Source: Cladosporium sp. IMV 00045 | Lineage: Eukaryota; Ascomycota; Dothideomycetes; Cladosporiales; Cladosporiaceae | Assembly (NCBI GenBank): GCA_001931905.2 | Contig: MSJI02000922.1 | Span: forward strand, 1 to 42,714 | Direction: 5' to 3' | DNA length: 42,714 nt | In this document: positions 1 through 11,230 of the stretch, piece by piece | Layout: each line of letters begins with the position of its first letter | How positions within the stretch are numbered: the stretch's first letter is position 1 | Notes under the pieces: model-generated | What the model was told of the DNA's origin: nothing | What the model saw: the letters and a program-made list of their open reading frames with translations, nothing else | The model's database searches: none | Position numbers and translations under genes: made by a program

Positions 1-13
1 AAGAACAACGTCA

Positions 14-385
14 TTGTCGGCCTTCCGCTTCTTGGGGCTGCTTTGGTGCAGCGGGCGCAGCGGGCGCAGTGTTACCGTATGCTTCTCTATCCCTGTTGCT
101 TTGTCGTTCTGTCTGTCTCGCCCCCCGACTGGGGACAGGTGGTATTCGGCGGTGCTTCCGATTGGCTCGGTGGTTTCCGCGCTGTTGCTGGTCGAGAAGA
201 CATCACCTTCTGCGGGGTCTGCGACATGCCTTCGGCGTGGTGGCATAGCCGCCAGCGAGGCGCCGGTGTTGCGAAGTATGTGCTTTTATTCAGCTCGTTT
301 TGCGCTGCAATACGATGCTAACAATGACCCTGTCTGTGACAAAGTCGAAAAGAAGTCTATAACGTGCGATTTGCGGCACATTTAA
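14..385 (+). repeat. Repeat A, copy 1 (123-codon open frame of unknown function)
   Basis: This stretch is a copy of a repeat whose second copy lies in inverted orientation near 40480-40760. The best conserved part is about 190 bp, roughly 170-355. Both copies encode the segments LRRGG, VLRSMC and LQYDANNDPVCDK in one frame. A second frame is also partly conserved (GFRAVA, AWWH, GAGV and KYV), so conservation may reflect recent DNA duplication rather than selection on protein. I recognise no domain. It could be a subtelomeric-type repeat or a decayed gene family member. Confidence 0.5.
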
Positions 386-839
386 ATCACCCACGCATCG
401 AAATGAAGAATTTTGGAAATTCGCTTGGAAGCGGATACTGCGAGGGTTATCGGAGGGGTGTTCTACTCTCTAGAGGTGACCATGTCTCTCACTATGCATT
501 TGACCAGCTTGGGATTGCTAGCAAGATTCCGCCCCTTCCCAGCCTCTTGTAATCTACACGTCAAGTTTGCGTAGTCCAGCTTTCACCAATCAGGTCGATT
601 TTGCCACTCGAGTCAGGGACTTGACAAGGCGGAGAAGCGGAGCTCGTCACCGAGATGCATAAATGTTCGAGGTAGTTCCCCAGCAGATTTACCATCTCAT
701 CGATCACAAAATTCTTCAGCCGGGAGGAAGTCCAGATTCTATACATCAACTCCCTTGCGACCACTCAAAGGACTTCGCGACACACCTAGGCTAATCATAC
801 CTCTACGAGCTGGAGCTTCTTCACGCCAGGTTTCAGTTG
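386..839. other. Intergenic, no gene recognised
   Basis: This is the upstream region of the regulator starting at 840. I see no supported coding region, repeat or RNA gene in it. It presumably holds that gene's promoter. Confidence 0.4.
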
Positions 840-2955
840 ATGGATTTGCTTTCACAATCTCAAGAACTAAGCCAGAACTCGAAGGCAAAGCGCAAGCAAG
901 TGGCGGCTGCTTGCGTAGTCTGCCAAAAAGGGAAAGCGAAAGTCGGATCTGCCCTCCCAATCACAAAGAAGCTTTTACTAAATTAGATCATATGTTAACA
1001 TGTTCGTGTAGTGCGATGGCAACCGACCCTCGTGCAGACGCTGCGTACGGCGGGGAGTTCCTTGCGAGTACGATGTTGAGGCTGGCACGTCTCGGTCACT
1101 GTCACTGCGTCGAAGGAATGCAAGCCTACAAGGCGAGGTTAACCAGCTACGTGAGTTGCTAAACCAAGCCCATCACGAATCTGAGACTGCCATCCCAGAC
1201 ACAACTCGACAACTTCCAAGTACGGCCGGATCACTGGAGTCGACCGCAGCCCATAGATCCGGCGATACTTTGTTCCAGCAGAACTTGTTCAAAGCCGGGA
1301 ACGATGCGTTGTCTTCTGCGTTGGAGAGCCTTGAATTCAGCGCTTTCAGCATTAGCAACTCGAAACTATGTGCCAAACCTTGGACGTCACTAGTCGGAGA
1401 TGGGCTCGTATCCGAGCTTGTATCCTCTTTCTTTGCAAACGACAACTGCTTCTACCTACCCTTCATCGATCAGGAATGCTTCTTGCACGACATGCAGGCT
1501 GGAGATATTGACAACGCTGACTTTTGCTCTCCACTACTGGTCCATGTGATATGCGCACTACGTTGCGTAAGTACCTCGTAGCGTACTGTCAGCTTGTCGC
1601 TAATCTTGTACTCAGACCACTTCCACCCGCGCTAAGACTTTCGGCTCACTGCAAGGCTTCGACGCCCAGGAACGCTTTCTCATAGAAGCCAAGCGTCTCC
1701 TGGAGCTCGAGTGTGGTAGAAGATCTCTGCCGACGGTCCAAGCGTTGCTCATCATGTATGCCTGCTATGTCGGCCAAGGCAAAGATAGAGGAGCGATGCA
1801 GTACCGGTGGATGGCGTACGATATGCTGGCACGGCTCCAGGAAAAGCTCGAGACGACGTTCATGGATCTTGAGAGGACTCATGAAGGGGCCACTAACAAG
1901 AATGCAAAGGCCATATCCAGAACACTTTGGGGCGTTTATTGCTTTGAGAGGTAAGACGCTGGATCTCCGGAAACAAGCCTTTCTGCAGCCCAAGCTTACA
2001 CATGGGACCTGTTTATAGTGTGACAGCACTCTCGTACCTGCAACGGTCTCAGGTCGAAGCGCCTCGCATACCTCGCCGGTTCCTCGACGGTATCATCGAC
2101 CCTAGTATAACCGGGCACAGCGTCGATGCCGAGAAGCTGCAGCTCTCGGCCTACGTGCTCAACTCGATGTGCGACTTGTCAGACTGGCTGTACCACGCTT
2201 TGGCGGAAGATGGCAACGTTGATGTGAGGGCAAGGACAAGACTTTATCAGAGCCTACGGCAGTGGAGCAGCGAGTCTTTGTCGCTGATACGAGCTGATAT
2301 CAAGTTCCGGCCGGAGATGTATGGCTTGAGGTAAGCAGGTCAAAACGTGGTGACTTGTCTTTGTGCAGTAGCTGATGTAAAGCCACGAAGCATGTACGAA
2401 GACGTGGTAGCACTGGCGTTGCTACTGCCACTAGACCCCACGCTGCGTCTCCCTGACAGCCTTGGCACTCCAGAGTCGCTGTGCTTACAACATTGCAAGC
2501 GGATCATCGAGACCTCCGAACCGTACTGTGAGGTTCGCCCAGCCGATCGTCGCTCCATCTCAGATATATATCCTTTGTGCCATGCTGCTTCCATGGTTCT
2601 GGTTCACTCGCCGTCGAGCCAGCGGGCTCGTGTTATATTCGAGAGAGCCACTGCACTGCTGTCTCGGTACACGGACGACTTTCCCTTGGTGCGATACCTC
2701 ATGCAAGCTTTGAATAGCGTGGCTGCACGCTCAGAGTTACCGCTGTCTGACAGCACCGTGGAGTTGTTTCGAAGGGCAAAGTTGTCGACTGCAGGGCTGT
2801 CTGATATTCCAGTGGCGTTGGTGTTGCCTGTATGTTCGGAGATACTGGGGGACATGTGGGGACAAAGAGTGTTTGGAGTGCAACGGGTGGGCATTGAAGT
2901 CGGGCAGTTGACAAGTGGATATCAAGACCTAGAAATAGGCAGTCGATCAGGATAG
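840..2955 (+). CDS. Zn2Cys6 fungal transcription factor, five exons, abnormal first donor
   Basis: Proposed exons are 840-941, 1012-1566, 1616-1950, 2019-2330 and 2391-2955, giving 622 residues in one frame. The Zn2Cys6 DNA-binding cluster spans C25, C28, C35, C42, C45 and C52 and is split by intron 1 just before C35, a common position in this family. A basic linker and coiled-coil-like segment (NQLRELL) follow. Exons 3-5 encode the fungal-type middle homology region, including ALLIMYACYVGQG, QYRWMAYDMLARL and ISRTLWGVYCFE. Introns 2-4 have GTAAG donors. Intron 1 begins GTCGGA instead of a normal GTRWGT donor, while the degenerate paralogue at 36791 keeps GTAAGA at the same place. If intron 1 is not spliced, translation stops soon after residue 34 and the gene is dead. 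Nuclear activator or repressor; target unknown. Confidence 0.75.
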
Positions 2956-3309
2956 GTAAGAAGAGCTTAGACAAGCTTGAATATCGGGCTCGCGGGTTAG
3001 AGAATGTACGGCTATCAGTAACACGATCCCTGAAGCAAGAGAAAGTGCTCAGGGCTGCGGACACCGAAGGCATGCAACTACAAGCAACGCAGATCGCCCG
3101 GCTCGCAATATTAGGGTTAGGGTTGACCCGTAGTCCCCCCGCTTCTCCGAAGGTTTGCAGCCTGTCTGGCCCCACACCAAAAAAATTAGGTGGGAATTGA
3201 GACAGCTGCTAAACCAGCTGGTTTTGAGATTATACATGTTCATGGTATGGTAGTGCAACAGTGTTGCCGTGGTGTATTCATTGATTATCTATATAGACGT
3301 CGTCAGTCA
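2956..3309. other. Intergenic with telomere-like motif
   Basis: No gene is recognised. Around 3111-3124 the top strand reads TTAGGGTTAGGGTT, two units of the common fungal telomere repeat plus two bases. The stretch from about 3207 contains an imperfect palindrome around CAGCTGCTAAACCAGCTG. Confidence 0.5.
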
Positions 3310-3600
3310 TCAGATTGCCAGCTTGGGGAGCTCCCGCTGTCCGCAAACCTTCGGACCAGCGGAGGTCGTGACATCAGTGAGTAAACGCACAGAAGATGTC
3401 CCAACCAGAGAATTCGTGAGATTGAGATTGGCGATCCATCGCACGAGCGTCTTCTCTTCGGCGAGCGAGAGGTTCTGTCTATGTTCTTGCGCCTGCATGC
3501 GTGAATCACGCCCTGCCATCCGGTGTCTCAAAGTCGCTTCGGGAACACCGAACGCGTGCGCACTCGCTCGAACGGAAGTGTATTTTCTTTGCTGACAAAG
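3310..3600 (-). pseudogene. Relic of a Fot1/pogo transposase N-terminus
   Basis: Read on the minus strand, this encodes segments typical of the N-terminal DNA-binding part of fungal pogo/Fot1 transposases: FGVPEATLRHRMAGR (end of a psq-type helix-turn-helix), then LSLAEEKTLVRWI (start of the CENP-B-type helix-turn-helix). The frame degenerates after that, and no catalytic domain follows before the LINE. It is not a copy of the transposase at 25061-26752, although the same landmarks occur there (VPYPTLLGRMSGR, LSPTEEKTLSRWV). Confidence 0.55.
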
Positions 3601-3826
3601 CGACTAACGCTTGCTGTGACCTCATTTCTTGTTCTGTGCGAGCAACGCGTGTAAACGCGTCCATTGTGGAATCGTCGCGGAACAATGTTCATGATTGCGC
3701 ATGATGATAATGATGATGATTCTCATTCTGGCTATGCACGGAGACCGTATGAGCCGTCCCTGATCGCTGCCTAACATCACAATAATCGTCGCCTTGCACT
3801 CATGATCCGAGAGATTAGCCAACACC

Positions 3827-6490
3827 TCACTCGACCCTCATGTCCGAATTACGAGATAGTCTGCCAGTTCGGTAAAGAAAACGGATGGAAGCTTTGACGA
3901 CCTTCAGATCCGGCTTCCAACTTTCGCGTGGGCCGTCCACGAACTTGCCACTCCTAGCATCCTTACGTCCGCTCCGTCCTCCTAACAAGTACGAAGCGTC
4001 ACCCCACCTGTTGCCTGCTGCTCCCCGCAACCCTTTGAGCAGCACGTGTAGCACTGTCTCGTCGCCGCGTCCACACTCGCATGCCGGACTGTCCGCGAGC
4101 TTCTTCCTGAACAGACAGGCGTTCAGGCCGCAGTGCTCCGTCCGAGCCTGCACCAAGATGGAAGCCTCGTCGGAAGACAGCACGCCGTAGAGACGGAGCG
4201 TGTGCTTTCCCGACCAGGCCTTGTCCATCTTCCACGTGTAGTACTTCACGCAGACGTCTTCCTCATTCATATGCAGGCCCTTGGCCCGCTCTGCCTTGAC
4301 CGAGTGCAGCACTCCCGACAGCTCGCGCACCCTCTCGGTCGGGGCGACTGTGAGTTCGCTGCCGTTGTCGATGACTGACCTTACAGCTTGTTTTGATTCG
4401 GTTACATCTCGGATACCTCTGTCGTCAGGAATGAGAAAGACTGTCACCCGATGACCGACTCCCTCCATCTCGAGGACGGCATCGGCAATCTTGTGTACCA
4501 CTTCTCTCCCACATCTTACCCTCCGCCCCTTCTCGATGGCTGACAGCGCCTCTCTACTCGTCGTCGCCAAGTACATATGCGCTGTCTTGCGTAGCGTGTC
4601 CCTTGCGTGTTTGAGAGCGTATAGTATGGCAACCAGATCAGCACTGACGAGTGAGCACGTCGAAGTCTCAGCGATCGCTTGTTGCTTGACCGTGCCAGTC
4701 GCCATCCGATACTTGATGATCGCTGCCGCACCGACTCGCTCATTTTGTATCTCTGCGGCTGCGTAATACAGGTAGGCACCCCGGAAGCGAAGAGAGCGAC
4801 ACATCTGTACCGCTTCGTTGGGCTCGATGTACAGCACCGATCGCTCCAGGGTCTGCCATGGCGGCATCACCCACGAAGGTCGCTCGCTGATGCGCAAGCC
4901 CTTCTCCGGCTCCATTTGTGTTTCGTACCTCTCATAGACTGCCCTTAACGGACTGGGGAACGCCGAGCCTTGCCGTTGAAACCATGATATGCACCGCTGC
5001 AGCGGGTGGTCCAGCGCAAGGCCGCATAATTTGGTCAGACGGTTTGAGACCCGCTCGTGCAGCCTCTCGTTCACTGGCTGCGGCTTGGCTTCACTCTGTA
5101 GGACAAGCATCGCCACGGACTTGTACCCCCGCAAGATCAGTCATGCGGCAAGTCCGTTCGAGCGCAACCACATGCCTTCTGACTCCGATGCGTGAGGGTG
5201 CATACCATGTCGACGCGGCGTAATCCGTCGTGGGCACTACGGCCGCCATGTACATCTGGCGCATCTGCGCTGGCCGGACACCGCGGATTCTTCGCAGTGC
5301 CATGCATTTACCGATCGCCTTTGCCACAGCCTTCGACACATGCTCTTTCTCTTTCATGGACAGTCCCGAGTCGAGTGTGACGCCTAAAATCTTCACACTG
5401 CGCCTTGGTGCGATCGTCTTGTTGCCAAACACCAAGTGGTTCGATGGCCCTCGATCTGGTTGCAGCGGCCGAACGAAGTGGATGAAGGCTGTCTTCTCGG
5501 CTTCAAAGACCGCGCCACTCTCTCGTGCCCACTTCTCGGCTCTTGGCAGCAGCAGCGTCTGCAGCCTGCGCGTGTTTTCTGCCGCGCTTGGCCCTGCCAC
5601 CCATGCGTTGTAGTCATCTATGAAGCTGATGGAGCCCTCGCTCTTGTTGATGCGGCCCTGTACCAGGTTCGCATTGTGGAATACATAGAGTATCGGAGAG
5701 AGCGGCGATCCCTGAGGAATGCCTGCGTGCTCGATGTCATGTACAGAAGACTCGTAGTCACTTACCACGACTGAAGCCTTCCGTCTGTTGCAAAAGCTTT
5801 CGATCCATGCCACCAGGTCGCCCGGTATCCTTCTTTCACGTAACCGCTCTGCCAGCACCGAGGGATGCACTCCGTTAGAACGCGCCTTGTACGTCGAACG
5901 ACGCGAGCGATAGGGTCTTGTAGACCCGCCATGCTTCGTGTATCTTCTCGACCAGCAAGTTGAGCGCCTGTTCTGCCGACCTGTTTGGTCGCCCACCGAA
6001 GTGGTTCTCCGGCAGCAGTCTGTACGTCTCGGAAAGGTATGACAGTCTTCTTGCGACTACTGCCTCGAGACCTTTGCTGATCGCCCCCAGCAGTGATATG
6101 GGTCGGTAGGCCTTCGGCTTCAAGTAGTCGGACTTGTTCGGCTTGCGGAGCACGACGATCTTGGCCGTGCGCCAACGCTGTGGCACGTACTTCAGGTTAT
6201 GAAGCCTGGTACAACTTCAGAACCACACTGCCCAGCACCGGCCAGAGTTCCTTCCAGACGCGAAATGTGATCTCGTCAGACCAGGTGCCTTGTCGGACTT
6301 GGACTGCATGACCGCAGCTTCGACTTCTTCAAGGGTCAATTTTGGCAGTTTGATCCTCAGTGGCACCTTTCTGCCTGCGTACTCGTGCGGTCTGCTGCCA
6401 TTTCTCGTCACCAGCCTTGGCTTGACCGAAGTGCTGTCTCGAGTGTGCCGTCTTTCGCTTGCCAATATTCAGATGTAACACTTTGAAATC
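3827..6490 (-). pseudogene. LINE ORF2: reverse transcriptase and C-terminal region, frameshifted
   Basis: From its 5' end the frame begins with FKVLHLNIGKRK, the usual first strand of the APE-type endonuclease of Tad elements. It then passes within a few dozen residues into the segment before the reverse transcriptase (LPKLTLEEVEAAVMQSKSDK), so most of the endonuclease is missing. Reverse-transcriptase blocks follow in different frames: YRPISLLGAISKGLEAVVARR, SLASFDVQGAF, GIPQGSPLSPILYVF and the catalytic FIDDYNAWVAG. An RNase H-like region comes next, in which the usual acidic and HExGI motifs look substituted. Last is a zinc-finger-like CLFRKK...CECGRGDETVLHVL segment. At least three frame changes are visible (near 6190, 5900 and 5130). 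It cannot make a full protein. Confidence 0.8.
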
Positions 6491-6492
6491 CT

Positions 6493-7891
6493 CTAGCTCG
6501 ACGTGTCCGACGTGCTCGCGACCTGCGCCCCACCGCTAGTACTCGATGCACCAGTCGGGCTCGTCTGCGCACTACCATACATGTCGACGTCCATGGTAGC
6601 ACTGCGCTGCTCCTGCCTCGCCCTGGATTTCTGCTGTCCGACATGTCGGTAGTGCTGTGGGTGCAGCTTGCACGCCCAGTTGAACACCGTGTGTGCGTCG
6701 CCGCATGCCGGGCACTTCGGGCTGTCTTTGTTCGTGCATTCGTCTCGACGGTGACCTTTCGAGCAGATAGCACATCTGATATAGCTGGTGCACGACGCCT
6801 GCTTCTGTCCGTATCTGTTGCAGTGATAGCACGGGCCGCTGTTGTCCCTGACGATGAACGGTGAGCAGAATGCATCAGTCGCGCCGAACATAGCTGTGCC
6901 TGTCCGTAGCAGATAATAGGCATCGAATTTGTTCTTCAGCCAGACTACCACCGATCCTACCTTTTTCTTCGCGTCGACTTCACTGAGCCAGGTGGCCTTC
7001 ATTACCGTGCACTCCGCCGTCTCACAGCTGTTGTCCGCCTTGAAGTCCTTCGCGAAGTCCTTGTTCAGCGTCTTACCGTCGTTTACATCCTGGTCCAGCA
7101 CACACGGCTTCACGACACTGTCAAACTTCACCGGATACCACTGCTCACCTTTGACGCGCGCGCGAGCCAGGCTCGACGTCAGCCAGCGAGTGTGATGCTT
7201 GGCCTTGTTTGCTTCTTCCTTGTCGGCGAACACTTCGTCGATCCGGTCGCCTAGGCCAGGCCGCAGGGACTTGATCGTCAGTTTTTCGGTGACCTTGTTG
7301 ACCTTGAGTAACAACACGGAGGCCGTCCCTGATGATATTGTAGTTATTCTTTGATCCCTTGAACCTGCCCATATCGATAGGCACTGCTCTGTCGTCCTGC
7401 ACCTGTGGCTTTTCCTTGCGGACCTGTGAACTGTTTGCCGATGCAGACCTGGTCTGAGAGCTCTGCAAACCAACGGACGTGCCACTGTTCGCAGTGACCT
7501 CGCTGTAGCTACTAGGCCTCGGACTTTCTTGCAATAGTGCCTTCAATGCTTTGATCTCTTCGCCTTGTGCTTTGATGGTCTCCATCATGGCTCGGTTGCT
7601 TTCCAGCAGTGCCTTGTTGCGGTCCAATACGACCTTATTGCTCTCCAGGAACGCCTTCTGGCTCTCCGCCGTCTGCTTTTGAGCCATCCCCAGCTGCGAG
7701 ATGGTCGCCGCCATCGCCGTCAGCTTGTCGTTGACGCTGACCTCGGCCTTTCTCTTGCGAGCCGCAGTCGAGGCGGCCCCGAAGCCGGGTGCAGTCTGCT
7801 GCGAGCCGTCGCCTTCCTCCACCACACTCTGCCTGACCCTCATCGTCGTTCTTTTCGCCCCTCCCGCCTTCGCCTTCCCTCTCGTCACCAT
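6493..7891 (-). pseudogene. LINE ORF1 (gag-like nucleic-acid-binding protein), frameshifted
   Basis: The start at 7891 (MVTRGKAKAGG) gives a basic N-terminus and then a long coiled-coil segment with FLESNKVVLDRNKALLESNR-type repeats, typical of LINE ORF1 oligomerisation. The frame changes near 7330. The second half (to 6493) has an RRM-like region and three zinc knuckles. The first knuckle reads CYHC...GQKQASC, with glutamine where the zinc-binding histidine is expected. The second and third (CAICSKGHRRDEC, CPACGDAHTVFNWAC) keep their ligands. It lies directly 5' of the ORF2 remnant on the same strand. Confidence 0.75.
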
Positions 7892-8000
7892 TTGCCACTC
7901 CGCACCCCCTCCGCCTTCCGACCCCGCATCAGCGGCGAAGCCGGCGGCGTCAGCGGGCGTCAGCTTTGAGCTCCAACTCCTTCCCCACGTCGAGCACCAC

Positions 8001-8405
8001 CTCCCCCAACAGCAACAACATCATTTTGAGTGATTTCATTCATAACAGTCGCTTCCTTCACGCCATGTGAGATTTTGATCCGCTCGCTTGCCAAGTACGT
8101 TGATGTTAAAACGCCTAACCCTAACCCTATAGATTTGGTCAAATCCCCAAGGTGAAGCCACCCTCGCTTACGTTTACCTCACAATTTCATCAGGATGACG
8201 ACTTCGTCTTCGGCCGGATCTCGGCATATATATATCTTGTTGCTTTGAATAAAGATAAATTAGACATCCTGGAGAAACAAGAAGAGAGTATTCTAATAAC
8301 TCCTCCGTTATCCACAAGTCAACATTCAGCATTTAGATCACTCCGTCTAAGTTACTCACCCTCAATCTCCCGTAAACTTATCCTGAGACCCTCCAAACCG
8401 TCAAG
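8001..8405. other. Gap between LINE and GFA gene, with telomere-like motif
   Basis: At about 8111-8127 the top strand reads CCTAACCCTAACCCTAT, a short telomere-type run opposite in orientation to that at 3111. The rest should hold the promoter of the gene at 8406. I see no other feature. Confidence 0.5.
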
Positions 8406-9000
8406 ATGTCTAAACTCAACGGCGGCTGCAAGTATCTCACGTCCGCCCAAATACGCACTCACTAACATCCAAGAGGCACCTGCGGCCTTCTCCGCTACAC
8501 CCTCAACTTCCCTAAATCCCCTGACGACGCTCGCACAACGCTCTGCCACTGTCATAGTTGCAAGCGCGCTTTCGGCGGCGCCTTCGGTCTAACTGCCAAA
8601 ACGGCTAAAGACAACTTGAAGTACACGACGTCAACCGCGCCAAAGGTATTCGTACAAGACAACGGCGTGCATAGGGAGTTTTGCGGGGAGTGCGGGGTTT
8701 TCATTTCCGAGTATGGAGAGCAGGCTAAGAACGACTTCAGGTTTGTGGTTGATGCTTTTGTTTCCCTTACTTCTCGCAGGGTATATTGCTGACCAGATTG
8801 GTGGTCCTGTAGGTACTTGTGTGTGGGGACTTTGGATGACGGGAGCAATGCGCTGCCGCCAAAGGGCGAGTTTTTCACTAGTGAACGGGATCAATGGATG
8901 CCGCAGGTGCCGGGTAACCCACGTCCTTTTCCGACCGCTGGAAAAAATTGGTACTGACTTCTCTGCAGATACCTTCCAGAAAAAGGAAATCAAAGAATAA
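8406..9000 (+). CDS. GFA/CENP-V-family enzyme (glutathione-dependent formaldehyde-activating type)
   Basis: Exons 8406-8427, 8476-8740, 8813-8913 and 8969-9000 give 139 residues. The joined protein has the seven-cysteine zinc pattern of the GFA fold: C8 and C10 (GGCTCGLLRYT), C31, C33 and C36 (CHCHSCKRAFGGAF), and C77 and C80 (FCGECGVF), followed by VGTLDDGSNALP. Length is normal for the family. Members bind zinc and glutathione adducts, but most fungal paralogues have no proven substrate, so formaldehyde activation is only a family-level guess. Intron 1 (48 bp) starts with GCAAGT and ends in AG, a GC-AG intron. It is needed to restore the first two cysteines and the frame. Branch-point-like CACTAAC lies before its acceptor. 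Confidence 0.85.
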
Positions 9001-9229
9001 TCAATACTGAGATAGAGTTTGATTTGCGAATCAGCAGTAATCTTGACCAATGCAGTGACATTGATATGCTGTCATCCGAAATGGACTCGACGCCGGATGG
9101 AGAGCGCACACCTCCATGTCTGGTGTGAGTAACTTAGCTGCACATGCAGCGGTGAAATCAGGATGCGCTACAGAATAGCCAGGGATACGATGAGCCATAC
9201 GGTAGTCTCGCATGAAGCCATCGCTTGAA

Positions 9230-9510
9230 AACGCCGTTTCCATCGACGAGCCCCGACATGGCCGCCTACCTCAGCATCCAGCAGTCGGGAAAGCTTTGAT
9301 ACGACACGACAAAGCCTGTGCACGCCGCACGCCAGCAGGCAACACGGCGCCACCGCCGCAGACGCGGCCTCCACTGCCGACTCGACATTGACGATGAGCA
9401 TGGGTCGGAACACGCGTAAGACGCACAAGAGCGCGACGAGCTTCCCAGCTCTGGCTGGAAGATCCATACACAGGCTCTTGAATGAGGTGTCACACCTGAT
9501 AAACACCCGT
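9230..9510 (-). repeat. Repeat B, copy 1
   Basis: Read on the minus strand this is clearly similar to 36160-36420 on the plus strand. Shared translated landmarks are RCD(T/S)S, CMDL.AR, RVFR, VESA.AASAAV.PCC and GHV. The minus strand is open from 9506 to 9168, but I recognise no protein family. The two copies are about 27 kb apart and inverted. Confidence 0.55.
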
Positions 9511-9769
9511 CACGGACGACCTACGGGCTCGGCCAGGCGGGTACAGCACGACAAGCACGGCAGGTGTTACTTGTCAGCACATGGCCGCGGATAAGTCCGT
9601 ACACCAGCTCGCACGGGAGACGGAAAGAGGCAGACACCAAGGAACACAACCCCAAGAGGTGCAGCAGTTTAGCCAAGCAACTTCACGGCACAAGAAAGAA
9701 GCGAGCTGATTCGGCTACGGTACCTTCTCAAGGTCGGTTTGCGTGTCGAAGCTCAAATGGAGCGCCGTG

Positions 9770-10358
9770 AGGATGATCACGACGCTGGCTCCTTAGCCAA
9801 GGACGTAAGATGTGAGCCGAGTGCTCCCGGTATCCTGACATCGGCCAGAAACGATCGACGCTAGCACATGCGACTGCACCGCTGCTTAACTCCAGCATCT
9901 GGGGGATGCCAGACAATAGGTCCAATCCGTGGTTGAACTTCAGGTCTTTGATTTTCGGAAGCTCGGCCAACCGAAGAAGCAACAAGGGATCTGCGCCGGC
10001 AAAGGTCTTTGTCCATCCAGCAGCTCAACCGCAGCCACACCCCACCGGTTTTCTCAATGTCAAGCTGACATTGCTTCCAGTCCCGGACCAAATGTAGACC
10101 ATGTAGAGATGTTGCGACAGCTCGCGGGACTTCGAATATGTCTCGGGAGTGAGAGACTCTGGGCCAACCCAGTAGCATGTCCAATATGATTGCCCTCTTC
10201 CCTGAACCAAGTTGCTGTGCTTCTCCCCGAGATGAGGGCGCGATGATTGTCTGGCCAAATGCAATAATGATAGGGTCTGCAAACAGCCACTCGAAATTGG
10301 CTAGCGTGGCAGGATCGGGAAGACACGCAGTCCCGCAATAGAATGACGGCGGAGACAT
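9770..10358 (-). pseudogene. Hypothetical gene remnant, frame-broken
   Basis: Two minus-strand frames look protein-like and may belong together. One (10358-9990) contains FEWLFADPIIIAF, IILDMLLGWPRV and ATSLHGLHLVRDW. The other (9985-9880) contains LLLRLAELPKIKDLKFNHG. The leucine pattern recalls leucine-rich or F-box-like fungal proteins of unknown function. A frameshift or an unrecognised intron near 9990 would join them. This is a weak call. Confidence 0.25.
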
Positions 10359-11230
10359 CGGCCGATTGCTGTGCTCGCATTGACTCCAATAAAAGTGCGG
10401 TAGTTTCTGAAAGTCAACGACCTCGAGAAGACCTCGCGAGTATTATATGTCATTCGTGCAACCTAAGCGGCAGAGGGGCAGAGCTATTCCTTCGCAATTC
10501 TGATCACGGTTCGCCGTGTTCTCTTCTGCCAGATATAGTTTGCATTCTCTCTAGTGCACACCTTGCCTTGCTTGAGACCAAACCTCACCGTTTGTTGCAC
10601 TAGTCTATCGAAGACAAGGATCGCCAGAGCGCCAAATCCACGGGGTAACGTACCGTACCCAGCGTGTACAAAATATGACGTGCCTGCGTGGAGGGGCTTG
10701 CAGTGCAGACGTCAATTTCTCACTCCTGCGTGAATTTGCAGACTGAGCAGCAAACACACGCACGAACTTTCATCTCTCGCGGGTGGATCCAACAAGCGCC
10801 CTCGGCCTGGACTACGGCAATCCTCAGCTAGGACTTCAGCCGCGGATTTACGCCAATCCTCATGATAGTGACCTGCAGTTCAAGGGGTTTCCAGTGGACT
10901 TCTATCAACGGAACGGTCACCATCCAGATGATCACTTGAGGTAACGCTAGTCATGCGAAAGACTTCACAGCTATATGATGCTGACAGCTCGCTTTCATCT
11001 CCAACGAGATACCCTCGTTCCCATTTGCCCTCAAAAATCTCAAACAAAAAGACCAATTTTTCACACGGACGGTAGACCCCATCACCATGTGTGCGAGCGC
11101 GACCGAAAGCATTAGGCGACCAACCTTCGCGACGTTTCCTGCTGAGTCTGTCTGTCTCACAAGAAAAACCGCAATTGATGTTAACCGGCATGTACAATGT
11201 ACGAAATTTACTTATCAAACAACGCCTACG
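10359..11230. other. Intergenic, possible short coding relic
   Basis: No gene is firmly supported. A plus-strand stretch ending at about 10944 is open for some 60 codons without a start codon and looks protein-like (LGLDYGNPQLGLQPRIYANP, then GFPVDFYQRNG). It may be the end of a decayed gene. Nothing else is seen. Confidence 0.2.

Larger units (their letters stand above)
3701..8000 (-). mobile_element. Tad-like non-LTR retrotransposon (LINE), defective
   Basis: This minus-strand element has a gag-like ORF1 (about 7891-6493) followed by a frameshifted ORF2 with reverse transcriptase and a C-terminal RNase H/zinc-finger region (about 6490-3827). Its 3' end at about 3701 is not poly(A). It ends in a trinucleotide run, CAT/ATC repeats on the element strand, and the same 3' end occurs in the truncated copy at 26789. 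The 5' boundary is uncertain and is placed near 8000 because ORF1 starts at 7891. No target-site duplication was found by eye. Confidence 0.8.

Noticed and set aside
3700..3725. ATG-repeat run as an independent microsatellite
   Set aside because: The same run ends the other LINE copy at 26789, so it is the LINE tail.
8152..8592. Single-exon 146-codon plus-strand frame
   Set aside because: It overlaps the GFA gene in another frame; the spliced gene gives all seven family cysteines.
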